Source: Streptomyces sp. SCSIO 75703
GTDB lineage: Bacteria > Actinomycetota > Actinomycetes > Streptomycetales > Streptomycetaceae
NCBI RefSeq assembly: GCF_036607905.1
Contig: NZ_CP144555.1
Location: 6,696,001 to 6,760,000 of the forward strand
DNA: 64,000 nucleotides
Reading direction: 5' to 3'
Shown here: piece by piece, positions 1 through 8,412 of the stretch
Numbering within the stretch: position 1 is the stretch's first letter
Layout of the letters: the number at the start of each line of letters is the position of its first letter
Made by a program: the position numbers and the translations under genes
The notes under the pieces: generated by a model
Databases searched by the model: none
The model's input: the letters and a program-made list of their open reading frames with translations, nothing else
What the model was told of the DNA's origin: nothing

Positions 1-19
1 CGGGCAGGACGGTGATCAT
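1..19 (-). CDS. Start of a leftward gene, product unknown (cut by window edge)
   Basis: Only the first six codons (MITVLP) lie inside the window; the gene continues beyond the left edge. The start is well supported: a GAGGAG Shine-Dalgarno lies 7 nt upstream and the ATG overlaps the stop codon of the preceding small ORF as ATGA, which implies translational coupling. It would be the second gene of a transcript from the promoter at 404-434. No function can be assigned from six residues. Confidence 0.6.
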
Positions 20-375
20 CGCGTCTCCTCGGGAGTGTCGGGGACGGTGGGGGAGTCAGGACGGCCGCAGGTGGCCGTGGGGTGGGCGGCGTGGGACCGG
101 GGGGCGGTGCCACCGCTGACGCCCTGGGCGGCACGGCGGCCGGGATCGCGGGGCAGGAAGTGCGCGCGTGCGCGGTGGCCGCCGCTCCGGCCGAACGCGC
201 GCACCAGCCCGGCCGGGGGCCGTCCGGCGAGGGCCGGGGCGACGGGGGAGCGCGGTGCGGACCGGGAGCCGGAGGCGTGACCGGCGTGACGGGCGCCGCC
301 GTCGCGGACGTCGGCGACGCGGGCCTCCGGCACGCGCGCCTCGGCGGACCGTGGCTCGTCGCTCTCGGGAACCAT
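16..375 (-). CDS. Hypothetical 119-aa protein under a metal-operator-like promoter
   Basis: An AGGAG Shine-Dalgarno 8 nt before the ATG, a strong G/C bias at third codon positions and an ATGA overlap with the next gene argue that it is translated. The protein is rich in Ala, Arg, Pro and Gly with scattered His and has no signal peptide, membrane segment or domain I recognise; it is likely disordered. A promoter with two ATACCC/GGGTAT-type dyads lies directly upstream, so expression may respond to a metal such as copper. It could alternatively be only a translated leader for the next gene. Confidence 0.45.
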   Translation of the reverse strand: MVPESDEPRSAEARVPEARVADVRDGGARHAGHASGSRSAPRSPVAPALAGRPPAGLVRAFGRSGGHRARAHFLPRDPGRRAAQGVSGGTAPRSHAAHPTATCGRPDSPTVPDTPEETR

Positions 376-403
376 GCGGGGAACTCCTGCTCAGTCGCTT
401 TCC

Positions 404-434
404 TGGATACCCAGGGGGGTATGCCTGGGGTCAA
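404..434 (-). promoter_or_regulatory. Promoter of the leftward metal-type unit
   Basis: Read on the minus strand, a TTGACC -35 box (429-434) is followed after a long 19-bp spacer by TATCCA (404-409). Spacers this long are usual where a regulator must bend or remodel the promoter. The first dyad (407-422) overlaps the -10 box, so a repressor there would block polymerase. Confidence 0.45.
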
Positions 435-469
435 CCGTAACAGGACCCTCTCTATGCCCCGGGGGGTAT
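407..469. promoter_or_regulatory. Two 16-bp CsoR-like operator dyads
   Basis: Site A (407-422) reads ATACCC-N4-GGGTAT, a perfect 6-bp inverted repeat. Site B (454-469) has the same geometry with ATGCCC-N4-GGGTAT and differs from site A at only two of 16 positions. Their centres are 47 bp apart. GC-rich dyads ending in TAT/ATA are typical of CsoR-family copper sensors; that assignment is inference, as no regulator gene is visible here. Confidence 0.5.
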
Positions 470-986
470 CCCCGGGTGAGGCTTCTCACAGTCTGTTCGG
501 GTCGTGGGCCGCGCGCACCGGCGAAGCGGCGAGGTGCGCCGCGCCCGGCGCGACGCCCGCCTCAGCCCCGGGAAGGGGCGGGAACCGCGGAGTGGACCGC
601 GCCCGCCGCCCGGACCACGGGCTCCGCCCGGCGCGTGGGAGCGCCCGGAAGTGGTTCCGGCCGGGCCGTCGGCCCTTCCGCGTTCCTCGTGGTCGCGGCG
701 GCGGCGCACTCCGGCCCGGCGACCGCGGCCGAGCGGCCGGTCGCTCGGGGCAGCGCCGACGGGCGGCGCGCCCCCGGCGTCACGCCTCGATGCGGACGCC
801 GGCGGGCGGCCGGGCCGGCTCCACCGGGGTTCTGGCCGTGCGGGCGAGGGCCCTGTCCGCGTCAGTGCGGGGCGACGGCGTGTCGCGGACGGTCGGTTCG
901 CCGGCCCTGGGCGGTCACGAGAGGACCCGGTTCGTCGGCCACCGTGGCGGACAGGGGGGAGGCCCCTGGGGACGTCCCCCGGATCG
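470..986. other. Non-coding stretch, no convincing gene
   Basis: Open frames exist on both strands, but none combines a Shine-Dalgarno, sensible codon bias and recognisable protein. It holds the region upstream of the metal-type promoter and downstream of the small leftward gene at 987-1181. I see no strong terminator hairpin or repeat. Confidence 0.4.
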
Positions 987-1181
987 TCAGGACGTGGGGC
1001 GTCCGGCGGCAGCCAGGCGTCGCCGGCGGCCCGCCGGGACCTCGCGGGCCCCGTACACGACGTCCGCCGCCGCGTCCGCGGGCACGCCCTCGGCGGCCAC
1101 CGCCGCGATCAGGGAGAGCCCCCGGAGGCCGGGGCGGTCGTCGTCCACCGGTGGGGCGTCCGGCCGGTGCGCTGCCGCCAT
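987..1181 (-). CDS. Small hypothetical protein (64 aa)
   Basis: A GGGAGG Shine-Dalgarno 10 nt upstream of the ATG at 1181 marks this start. The product has a charged, proline-containing N-terminus (PPVDDDRPG), a moderately hydrophobic alanine-rich middle containing GLRGLSLIAAVAAEGVPADA, and a basic tail. The middle is too weak for a confident membrane helix. It stands alone between the glycosidase operon and the metal-type unit, all leftward. No family is recognised; a spurious ORF remains possible. Confidence 0.4.
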   Translation of the reverse strand: MAAAHRPDAPPVDDDRPGLRGLSLIAAVAAEGVPADAAADVVYGAREVPAGRRRRLAAAGRPTS

Positions 1182-1541
1182 GAGGCCCGGATCCTCCCTG
1201 CCGGGGCGGCACGGAGCCCACGAACGTACAGCGCGGCGGCGGCACGGACTGCCCGGCGACGCGTCCCCCGGCAAGCCGTTGGTCCTCGACGGCATGTGCC
1301 CGGCGGACGGGGGAGACGTCGCGGAACGCCCGTTCCGGCGGGAGGTGACGGCACCCCCGCGCGCACCTGTGGTCTTCGTGCCGCCGGACAGCGCGTGACA
1401 CGGCGTCACATCGCGGCGCGGCGCATGCGGAGTGCTCCACATCGTCGCGCAGCCGCGAGCCGCCCCCGCCGGTCACGGCCGTCCGTCCGGGCGCGGGTCG
1501 CAGCGCGGGAGCGGCACCTCCTTCCGGAGGGCCGTGGCGCG
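1182..1541. other. Intergenic stretch downstream of the glycosidase gene
   Basis: No supported gene. A short CCTCC/GGAGG hairpin near the end of the glycosidase gene could assist transcription termination, but it is weak. The right end of the stretch is the 3' region of the lactone oxidase-aldolase-glucosidase operon. Confidence 0.35.
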
Positions 1542-2936
1542 TCACCGTCCCGGTCGGCGCCGTGCCCGGAGGTGCTCCTGGAACCAGCGGTAGGAGTCCT
1601 TGGGCGTACGGGTCTGGGTGTCGTAGTCGACGTGAACCAGGCCGAACCGCGGCTCGTACCCCAGCGCCCACTCGAAGTTGTCCAGGAGCGACCACGCGAA
1701 GTAGCCGCGCACGTCGATGCCGTCCTCGATCGCACGGGACACCGCGGCGAGGTGGTCACGGTGGTAGGCGATGCGCTGCGGATCGCGGACCGTGCCGTCG
1801 GGGTCCGGACGGTCCGGGTAGGCGCAACCGCTCTCGGTGACGTAGAGCGGTGGCAGCCGGTCGCCGTACCGCTGGACGAAGGTGGCCAGGATCTCCCGCA
1901 GCCCGTCGGGGACGACGGCCCAGCCGAGGCCGGTGGTGGGCGCGTCGGTCAGGACGCGGGGTTCGAACGGAAGTCCTTCCGGCAGGGCGGCGCCCTCCAG
2001 AGCGGGTGAGCGCGGCGACGCGGTGCCGGGCGCGCCGACGGGCACCGGCTGGTAGTAGTTCACCCCGAACCAGTCCAGGGGCGACGAGATGACCTCCAGG
2101 TCCGCTGCCAGGGTGCCGTCCGCGTGTCCGGGCATCAGCATGGCCAGGAGTTCGTCCGGGTAGGCGCCGCGCAGTACCGGGTCCGCGAACAGCCAGTTGA
2201 CCAGCGCGTCGTAGGACGCGGCCGCCTCACGGTCGGCGTCGGAGCCGGACGCCGGCCAGGTGGGCGCGTGGTTGGAGGCGATGCCGATGTTGCCGACGCC
2301 GGCCGCGCGCAGCGCCTGCACGGTCAGCCCGTGGCCCAGCAGCATGTGGTGGGCCACCGGCAGGGCGTCGAAGCCGAGGGCAAGTCCGGGCGCGTGGGCG
2401 CCCACCGCGTGCCCGAACATCGTCGCCACCACCGGCTCGTTGACCGGCATCCACATCCCGACCCGGTCGCCGAGGCGCTCGGCGACCACGGTGCCGTAGT
2501 CTGCCAGCCGGTGCGCCGTCTCCCGCACCTGCCAGCCGCCGCGATCCTGCAGCGCCTGCGGGAGGTCCCAGTGGTAGAGGGTCACCGCGGGCGTGATGCC
2601 GGCGGCCAGCAGGTCGTCGACGAGCCGGTCGTAGAAGTCCAGACCCGCCGGATTGACGGCGCCCGAACCGGACGGCATGACGCGCGGCCACGACACCGAG
2701 AAGCGGTAGGCGTCGACACCCAGGTCCCGCATCAGGGCGACGTCCTCCCCCGACCGGTGGTAGTGGTCGCAGGCGACCTCCCCGGTCTCGCCGTTCTCGA
2801 TCCTGCCGGGCTCGGCGCAGAACGTGTCCCAGATGGAGGGCCCCTTGCCGTCCTCGGCCGCCGCACCCTCGATCTGGTAGGACGCCGTCGACACTCCGAG
2901 GAGGAAATCGTCGGGCAGGAGGGGAAAGCCGGACAT
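1542..2936 (-). CDS. GH1 family beta-glucosidase
   Basis: A retaining glycoside hydrolase of family 1 that cleaves terminal beta-glycosides in the cytoplasm; there is no signal peptide. The N-terminal FLLGVSTASYQIEGA block is the family signature. The acid/base motif is MPVNEP (Glu about 167) and the nucleophile motif is VTESG (Glu about 368; usually TENG). At 464 aa it is full length. The ATG at 2936 sits 7 nt after GAAAGG; a GTG two codons upstream is too close to that site. It is the last gene of a leftward operon, 24 nt after the aldolase gene, and shares the operator at 5566-5589. Its true sugar substrate cannot be read from sequence. Confidence 0.93.
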   Translation of the reverse strand: MSGFPLLPDDFLLGVSTASYQIEGAAAEDGKGPSIWDTFCAEPGRIENGETGEVACDHYHRSGEDVALMRDLGVDAYRFSVSWPRVMPSGSGAVNPAGLDFYDRLVDDLLAAGITPAVTLYHWDLPQALQDRGGWQVRETAHRLADYGTVVAERLGDRVGMWMPVNEPVVATMFGHAVGAHAPGLALGFDALPVAHHMLLGHGLTVQALRAAGVGNIGIASNHAPTWPASGSDADREAAASYDALVNWLFADPVLRGAYPDELLAMLMPGHADGTLAADLEVISSPLDWFGVNYYQPVPVGAPGTASPRSPALEGAALPEGLPFEPRVLTDAPTTGLGWAVVPDGLREILATFVQRYGDRLPPLYVTESGCAYPDRPDPDGTVRDPQRIAYHRDHLAAVSRAIEDGIDVRGYFAWSLLDNFEWALGYEPRFGLVHVDYDTQTRTPKDSYRWFQEHLRARRRPGR

Positions 2937-2960
2937 GGTCACACCTTTCGCAGGGGGCGG

Positions 2961-4184
2961 TCAGAGGAACGTTCGGTGCTCGCCTCGGTAGGTGGGGACG
3001 GTGTCGACGACGCGGCCGTCCTCGACGAGGTGGAGTTCGGCCACGTGCTCGCAAAGCTCGCCGGCCTTGCTGTGCCGCAGCCAGACGCGGTCCCCGACCC
3101 GCAGGCCGGCGGCGCCGGGGCCGCGCACGGGGGTCTGTACTTCGCCGGCGCCCTCCCGCGGCAGCAGCCGGAGGCCCGCCGGCCAGGCCGGCGTGGGAAG
3201 GCGGTCGGGACCTGCGGCCCCCGACGCGACCCAGCCCCCGCCCAGGAGCGTGGCGTGCCGCGGCGAGGGACGACGCACCACCGACAGTGCGAAGAAGGAC
3301 GCCGGGTGGGGAGCGAACCGGGTGTAGAAGTCGAACAGTGTGGGAGCCAGGAGCCCGGACCCGGCCGCGACCTCGGTGACGGCCGGCTCCAGGCTGGTCG
3401 TCTCCAGGCTTCCCGTGCCGCCGCCGTTGACGAACTCCAGCGGCGCCACCGACGCGACGGAGGCGACCGCCGCGGCCCGCCGTTCGGCGATTTCACCCGC
3501 CGACATCCTCCGCACGCCCCGGACGAGGAACCGTCCCGGACCCGGACGGTTGTCGCCGACACCGGCGATGTGGCCCTCGTAGGCCATCACCCCCACGAGG
3601 CGCAGACGCGGCCGGGCGGCCACCGCCTGAGCCAGGTCCCGCGCGGCGCGGGCGGTGTGCACCGGGGAACGCCGGGCACCGATGTGCACGCGGCCGCCGG
3701 CCAGTCGCAGCGAGACGTCGACCTCGAGGCAGACCCGCACGGGCCGGGCGCCGGGCCCCAGACCGTCGAGGACCGCGTCGATCAGGTCGAGGTGCGCCGG
3801 CGAGTCGACCATCAGGGTCACCCGGGAGGCCATCACCTCGTCCGAGGCGAGCCGGGCGACGGCGGCCGTGTCGACGGTCGGGTAGCCCACCACCACATCC
3901 TCGAACTCCTCCGCCAGCCACAGCGCCTCCGGCAGCGTGAAGGCGAGCACTCCGGCCCAGCCGGGTCCGGCCGAGACCTGCCGCAGCAACGCCCGGCTGC
4001 GCACCGACTTGCTGGCGACCCGGATCGGCTTGCCCGCGGCCCGGCGCACCAGGTCCCGGGCGTTGGCGCGCAGCGAGGGCAGGTGCACCACCGCGTACGG
4101 CGGACGCAGCCCGGCCGTGGCCTCGGCGAGTTCGGCGAAGAACGCGCCGGGCAGGGCGGGGCGAAGGGGGGAGGACGCGCTCAT
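2961..4184 (-). CDS. PLP-dependent amino acid aldolase/deaminase (alanine racemase-fold, D-threonine aldolase-like)
   Basis: The N-terminal half has the alanine-racemase-type barrel, with the PLP lysine in the VASKSVRS segment near residue 56, followed by the long C-terminal domain usual in actinobacterial amino acid deaminase/aldolases (about 400 aa; this one is 407). Such enzymes cleave or deaminate beta-hydroxy amino acids. The start at 4184 was chosen because its ATG overlaps the stop of the lactone oxidase gene (ATGA). It lies between an oxidase and a beta-glucosidase in one operon, so it may act on an amino-sugar-derived or amino acid conjugate; that is inference. Confidence 0.82.
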   Translation of the reverse strand: MSASSPLRPALPGAFFAELAEATAGLRPPYAVVHLPSLRANARDLVRRAAGKPIRVASKSVRSRALLRQVSAGPGWAGVLAFTLPEALWLAEEFEDVVVGYPTVDTAAVARLASDEVMASRVTLMVDSPAHLDLIDAVLDGLGPGARPVRVCLEVDVSLRLAGGRVHIGARRSPVHTARAARDLAQAVAARPRLRLVGVMAYEGHIAGVGDNRPGPGRFLVRGVRRMSAGEIAERRAAAVASVASVAPLEFVNGGGTGSLETTSLEPAVTEVAAGSGLLAPTLFDFYTRFAPHPASFFALSVVRRPSPRHATLLGGGWVASGAAGPDRLPTPAWPAGLRLLPREGAGEVQTPVRGPGAAGLRVGDRVWLRHSKAGELCEHVAELHLVEDGRVVDTVPTYRGEHRTFL

Positions 4185-5500
4185 CGGGACGCCCCGGCGG
4201 GCCCGAGGACACGGTCGAGGTGGCGGTTGGAGAACACCCGGGCCGGGTCCAGGCGATCGCGCAGGGCGGTGAAGTCGCCGAACCGGGGGTACAGCTCGGC
4301 GAGTTCGGCGGCGCCGAGCCGGTGCATCTTCCCCCAGTGGGGCCGTCCGCCCGCGGCCCCGAGGACGTCCTCGCACACCCGGAACCACCGGTCGTGTGGC
4401 ATCCGGTGGTACTGGTGGTACGCGACGTAGGCGACATCGCGTTCGTGGGCGGGGGAGAGCCAGATGTCGTCGGCGGCGGCGAACCGGACCTCGAAGGGGA
4501 AGGAGACCGCCTCGTCGTGGGTGTCGACCCAGCGCCGAAGCTCTCGCAGGGCGGCGACGAGGGTGTCGCGGGGGACGGCGTACTCGCCTTCACGGAAGCG
4601 CACGTTGCGGGGCGAGGCGAAGACACGGTGGGCGAGGTCGGTGACGTCGCGGGAGCCGGTGAGCCGGGTCGCGAGACGGGTGATGCCCGGCACGGCTCCC
4701 GGCCGCCTGGCGCCCAGGCGCAGCAGCCACTCGAAGGTGTGGTCGGCCAGCAGCCGGTCTTCCACCGCGCGTGTCACCGGGCCGAGGCGGCGCAGTCTGG
4801 TGTCGGCCGGGAGCCGCGTGAAGCGACGGGTCAGCGCGGTGGTGGTGTGCGGGAACCAGAAGAACTCGAAGTGGTCGTGGGCGGCGGCGAGTTCGTCGAG
4901 CGACTCCAGGGTCTCCTCGAGTGGCCGCGGCCGGTCGACCCCGCGCAGCGCGAAGAGCGGCACGCACTGGAGGGTGACGGTGGTGATGACGCCCAGGGCG
5001 CCGAGGGAAACACGCGCGGCGGCGAACAGGTCGGGCCGCTCCTGTGCGGAGCAGGTCACGACGGAGCCGTCGGCCAGCACCAGTTCCAGCTCTCTGATCT
5101 GGGTCGCCATGATGCCGAACCGCTCGCCCGACCCGTGAGTGCCGGTGGTCAGCGCACCGGCGACCGTCTGGCGGTCGATGTCGCCGAGGACCTCCAGCGC
5201 CAGTCCGAGTTCGGCGAGAAGCGGATTGAGCCGGTGCAGGGGAGTCCCCGCCCACACGGTGACCAGGCCGCTCTCGGTGTCGGCGCGGACGAGTCCGGTC
5301 AGTCGGTCCGGACGTATCTGCACGCCTTCCCCGACCGCGATCCCGGAGAACGAGTGCCCCGACCCGACCGCCTTGACCGGACGTCCGGCCGCGGCCGCCT
5401 CGGTGACGACGGCGGCGACCTCCTCGGTGGAGGCGGGGGAGACGATCCGGACCGGTGTGGCCGATTCGGTGCGGGCCCAGTTCTCCCAGCGCGTGGTCAT
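4181..5500 (-). CDS. FAD-linked D-arabinono-1,4-lactone oxidase family protein
   Basis: An FAD-binding PCMH-type oxidase of 439 aa. The N-terminal half contains VKAVGSGHSFSGIAV, the segment for covalent FAD attachment through His in aldonolactone and alditol oxidases, then the GTHGSG motif. The C-terminal ALO domain ends with HWGKMH and FGDFTALRDRLDP, both diagnostic of the family. A CGGAGG Shine-Dalgarno precedes the ATG. It is the first gene of the leftward operon with the aldolase and GH1 genes. Substrates are probably an aldonolactone or sugar alcohol; the exact one is unknown. Confidence 0.9.
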   Translation of the reverse strand: MTTRWENWARTESATPVRIVSPASTEEVAAVVTEAAAAGRPVKAVGSGHSFSGIAVGEGVQIRPDRLTGLVRADTESGLVTVWAGTPLHRLNPLLAELGLALEVLGDIDRQTVAGALTTGTHGSGERFGIMATQIRELELVLADGSVVTCSAQERPDLFAAARVSLGALGVITTVTLQCVPLFALRGVDRPRPLEETLESLDELAAAHDHFEFFWFPHTTTALTRRFTRLPADTRLRRLGPVTRAVEDRLLADHTFEWLLRLGARRPGAVPGITRLATRLTGSRDVTDLAHRVFASPRNVRFREGEYAVPRDTLVAALRELRRWVDTHDEAVSFPFEVRFAAADDIWLSPAHERDVAYVAYHQYHRMPHDRWFRVCEDVLGAAGGRPHWGKMHRLGAAELAELYPRFGDFTALRDRLDPARVFSNRHLDRVLGPAGASR

Positions 5501-5534
5501 CGGAGCCTCCGGTGAACGGTCGGTCGGTGGCGCG

Positions 5535-5564
5535 ACTATGGCAGCAGCACAGAAGCCGGGTCAA
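5535..5564 (-). promoter_or_regulatory. Promoter of the lactone oxidase operon
   Basis: Minus strand TTGACC (5559-5564), an 18-bp spacer and CATAGT (5535-5540). The operator at 5566-5589 abuts the -35 box. The same CCAAGACG-N-TTGACC arrangement recurs at the MFS-sulfatase promoter. Confidence 0.6.
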
Positions 5565-5565
5565 G

Positions 5566-5589
5566 CGTCTTGGTCGTATGTCCAAGACG
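5566..5589. promoter_or_regulatory. TetR-type operator, site 1
   Basis: A perfect 8-bp inverted repeat, CGTCTTGG and CCAAGACG, around an 8-bp centre. Its inner 18 bp fits CTTGGWCNNNNGWCCAAG, shared with sites near 6306 and 12455. It lies between the leftward operon and the tetR gene, so it probably serves both. Confidence 0.75.
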
Positions 5590-5662
5590 GGATCGAGGAC
5601 AATGGCACCCGACGTGCGCGGTCGCGGTCCGTGACCGCCGGGCAAGAGCGAGGAGCTGACCC

Positions 5663-6265
5663 ATGAGCCGGATGGCGGCGAGCGAACGACGCGAGCGGCT
5701 GGTCGACGCCGCGATCGCGGTCATGGTCAGGGAGGGGGTCTCGGCCGCCACCACGCGCGCGATCGTGGCCGAGGCGGACATGCCGCTGGGGTCCTTCCAC
5801 TACTGCTTCCGCTCGAAGGAGGAGTTGCTCGGTGAGGTCATCGAGGTCATCACCGGCCACACCCTGGAGCGCGCGCTGCCGGAGGTGGTGGGCGAGGGGG
5901 ACCTGGAGGACCGGCTGCGTCGCGGGATGCGCGCCTACTGGCAGCACGTGGTCGAGGTGCCGGACGAACACCGCCTCACCTACGAGCTGACCCAGTACGC
6001 CGCTCGGCAGTCCGGGCTCGCCGGTGTCGCGGAGCGGCAGTACCAGACCTACCTCGCGGCCAACACCCGTCTGATCGAGGCGCTTACGGACAAGGAGGGC
6101 AAGCGCCTGGAGTGGGACGCCCCGGTGCCGACGCTGGCGCGCTACGTCACGGCGGTGCTCGACGGGGTGACGCTGCTCTACCTCAACGAGGGGAACGCGG
6201 CCGCCGCGGGCGAGGTCCTCGACCTCGTCGCCCGGCACGTGGCGGGCATGGCCCGCCACGCCTGA
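5663..6265 (+). CDS. TetR/AcrR family transcriptional regulator
   Basis: The first 60 residues form a TetR helix-turn-helix, with VREGVSAATTRAIVAEADMP then SFHYCFRSKEELL. The C-terminal part is a helical ligand-binding domain; 200 aa is the usual length. AGGAG lies 7 nt before the ATG. It is transcribed divergently from the lactone oxidase operon, and the palindrome at 5566-5589 sits between them. Two more copies of that operator lie before the discoidin amidohydrolase and the MFS-sulfatase operon, so it is the likely repressor of the whole island. The inducing ligand is unknown, presumably a pathway substrate. Confidence 0.9.
   Translation: MSRMAASERRERLVDAAIAVMVREGVSAATTRAIVAEADMPLGSFHYCFRSKEELLGEVIEVITGHTLERALPEVVGEGDLEDRLRRGMRAYWQHVVEVPDEHRLTYELTQYAARQSGLAGVAERQYQTYLAANTRLIEALTDKEGKRLEWDAPVPTLARYVTAVLDGVTLLYLNEGNAAAAGEVLDLVARHVAGMARHA
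6239..6259 (+). terminator. Hairpin at the end of tetR
   Basis: Arms GTGGCGGGC and GCCCGCCAC are perfectly complementary with a 3-nt loop and overlap the last codons of the tetR gene. No T-run follows, as is common in Streptomyces. Confidence 0.45.
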
Positions 6266-6301
6266 CGCCTGACGCCTGGGGCTCCGGCCGGTCTGGGACT
6301 C

Positions 6302-6331
6302 TTGACTGGGACGATTGACCAACTTTAGGGT
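6302..6331 (+). promoter_or_regulatory. Promoter of the secreted amidohydrolase with operator site 3
   Basis: TTGACT (6302-6307), an 18-bp spacer and TAGGGT (6326-6331) form a plausible promoter. The spacer holds operator site 3 (6306-6323): on the minus strand it reads GTTGGTCAATCGTCCCAG and matches 12 of the 14 defined positions of the shared TetR operator. Bound repressor would sit between the two boxes. Confidence 0.6.
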
Positions 6332-6360
6332 GCGCCCCACGCCACGCCTCGGGAGACCCC

Positions 6361-8412
6361 ATGAAGAGAGCGCGTTGGGGCGGCACAGCCGCCCTCGTCC
6401 TGTCCCTTGTCGCCGCGTTGTTCCTTTCCGGCTTCGGTGCCGGCGGGGCCGGCGCCGCCGAGCGACCCTGGTGGGAACCGGCCCACCGGCCCGTGCCGGA
6501 TTCCGAGATCAACGTGAGCGGGGAGCCGTTCACGGGCACCGACGCACGCGGCGACGTCCGCGGGTTCGTCGACGCACACAACCACCTGATGACCAACGAG
6601 GCATTCGGCGGCAAGGTGGTCTGCGGCAAACCGTTCTCCGAGGAAGGTGTCGCCGACGCCCTCAAGGACTGCCCCGAGCACTACCCCGACGGGGCCGGCG
6701 CACTGCTGGAGAACCTCACCGTGGACCCCGACGGCCGTCACGACCCGGTGGGCTGGCCGACGTTCCGGGACTGGCCCAGCCACACCACGATGTCGCACCA
6801 GCAGAACTACTACGCCTGGCTCGAGCGCGCGTGGCGGGCCGGACAGCGCGTACTCGTCACCGACCTGACGTCCAACGGCGTCCTGTGCTCGATCTACGTC
6901 CGCGACCGCGGCTGCGACGAGATGGAGTCCGTCCGGCTGCAGGCCCGCAAGACCCACGAGATGCAGGACTACATCGACCGGATGTACGGGGGCCCCGGCC
7001 GGGGCTGGTTCCGGATCGTCAGTTCGCCCCAGCAGGCCCGCCAGGTGATCGAAGCGGGCAGGATGGCCGTGGTCCTGGGGGTGGAGACCTCCGAACCGTT
7101 CGGCTGCAAGCAGATACTCGACATCGCCCAGTGCACCGAGGCCGACATCGACAAGGGACTCGACGAACTCCACGCGCTCGGCGTGAGCAGCATGTTCCTG
7201 TGTCACAAGTTCGACAACGCACTGTGCGGAGTGCGCTTCGACGAAGGCACGCAGGGCACCGTCATCAACGTCGGGCAGTTCCTCTCCACCGGCACCTTCT
7301 GGAAGACCGAGAAGTGCACCGGCCCCCAGCGCGACAACCCGATCGGTGCGGCCGAGGTCCCCGAGGCGGAGGCGAAGCTGCCGGCCGGGACCAGCGTGCC
7401 CTCGTACGACGACGACGCGCGCTGCAACACCCGCGGCCTCACCCGACTCGGCGAGTACGCCCTCAACGGCATGATGGACCGGGGCATGATGGTCGAGGTC
7501 GACCACATGAGCGTCAAGGCCGCGGGGCGGGCGATGGACATCCTGGAATCGGTGCGGTACCCCGGGGTGATCTCCAGCCACAGCTGGATGGACCGCACGT
7601 GGACCGAACGGCTCTACCGCATGGGCGGCTTCGTCGGTTCCTACGGCCTGGACGCGGAGAAGTTCGTCGAGGAGACCGCCGCCACCGCGGACCTGCGCGG
7701 GAAGTACGGCGTCGGGCTGGGCTACGGCACCGACTTCAACGGACTGGGCAGCCACCCGGCGCCCCGCGGATCCGACGCGCCGGACAAGGTCACCTACCCG
7801 TTCCGGACCTACCCGGACGGCCCGCTGGTGGACCGCCAGCGCACCGGCGAACGGGTGTGGGACGTGAACAGCGACGGCGGTGCCCACGTCGGGCTGGTGC
7901 CCGACTGGGTCGAGGACGTGCGCCGGCTCGGCGGCGACCCCCTCGTCGACGAACTGCTGCACGGCGCGCAGTCCTACCTGGACACGTGGAACGCCACCGT
8001 CGCCTGGGACCGGCCGGCCAACCTGGCCCGGGGCGGTGCCGCGCAGGCGAGCAGCAGCGAGTTCTCGGTGCTCACCAGCTACCGGCCCGACCGTGCCGTC
8101 GACGGCAACCCCGCCACCCGGTGGGCCAGCGACTGGAGCGACGACCAGTGGTGGGCGGTGGACCTCCGCAGTCCCCAGCGGGTGGGCCGGGTGGTACTGG
8201 ACTGGGAGGCGGCCCACGCCGCCGCCTATCGCATCGAAGTGTCCGACGACAACCGGACGTGGCGCACGGTGTGGCAGACCACGACGGGCCGCGGCGGGCT
8301 GGAGACCGCCCGGTTCACCCCGACGACCGCGCGCTACGTGCGTGTGCACGGTACCGACCGGGCCACGCGTTACGGCTACTCCTTGTGGGAGGTGGCCGTC
8401 CACGCTCGGTGA
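6361..8412 (+). CDS. Secreted M19/amidohydrolase-like enzyme with C-terminal discoidin (F5/8 type C) domain
   Basis: A 683-aa exported protein. Residues 1-33 are a signal peptide (KRARW, a hydrophobic core, AGAAE). The metal-dependent hydrolase domain follows, with VDAHNH near residue 61 (HxH metal ligands), VDHMS and GLGYGTDFNG, as in membrane-dipeptidase-like amidohydrolases. The last 130 residues, from NLARGGAAQASS to SLWEVAVHAR, are a discoidin domain that typically binds sugars. A GGGAG site precedes the ATG. The gene overlaps the FGE gene by 37 bp at the 3' ends, convergently. The sugar-binding tail next to a sulfatase and a glucosidase suggests action on a glycoconjugate outside the cell; substrate unknown. 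Confidence 0.82.
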   Translation: MKRARWGGTAALVLSLVAALFLSGFGAGGAGAAERPWWEPAHRPVPDSEINVSGEPFTGTDARGDVRGFVDAHNHLMTNEAFGGKVVCGKPFSEEGVADALKDCPEHYPDGAGALLENLTVDPDGRHDPVGWPTFRDWPSHTTMSHQQNYYAWLERAWRAGQRVLVTDLTSNGVLCSIYVRDRGCDEMESVRLQARKTHEMQDYIDRMYGGPGRGWFRIVSSPQQARQVIEAGRMAVVLGVETSEPFGCKQILDIAQCTEADIDKGLDELHALGVSSMFLCHKFDNALCGVRFDEGTQGTVINVGQFLSTGTFWKTEKCTGPQRDNPIGAAEVPEAEAKLPAGTSVPSYDDDARCNTRGLTRLGEYALNGMMDRGMMVEVDHMSVKAAGRAMDILESVRYPGVISSHSWMDRTWTERLYRMGGFVGSYGLDAEKFVEETAATADLRGKYGVGLGYGTDFNGLGSHPAPRGSDAPDKVTYPFRTYPDGPLVDRQRTGERVWDVNSDGGAHVGLVPDWVEDVRRLGGDPLVDELLHGAQSYLDTWNATVAWDRPANLARGGAAQASSSEFSVLTSYRPDRAVDGNPATRWASDWSDDQWWAVDLRSPQRVGRVVLDWEAAHAAAYRIEVSDDNRTWRTVWQTTTGRGGLETARFTPTTARYVRVHGTDRATRYGYSLWEVAVHAR

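Noticed and set aside
504..4430. Very long open frames on the plus strand across the glucosidase and aldolase genes
   Set aside because: They mirror the leftward genes in the complementary frame, a normal result of extreme third-position GC; their products are Arg/Pro/Gly-rich without domains.
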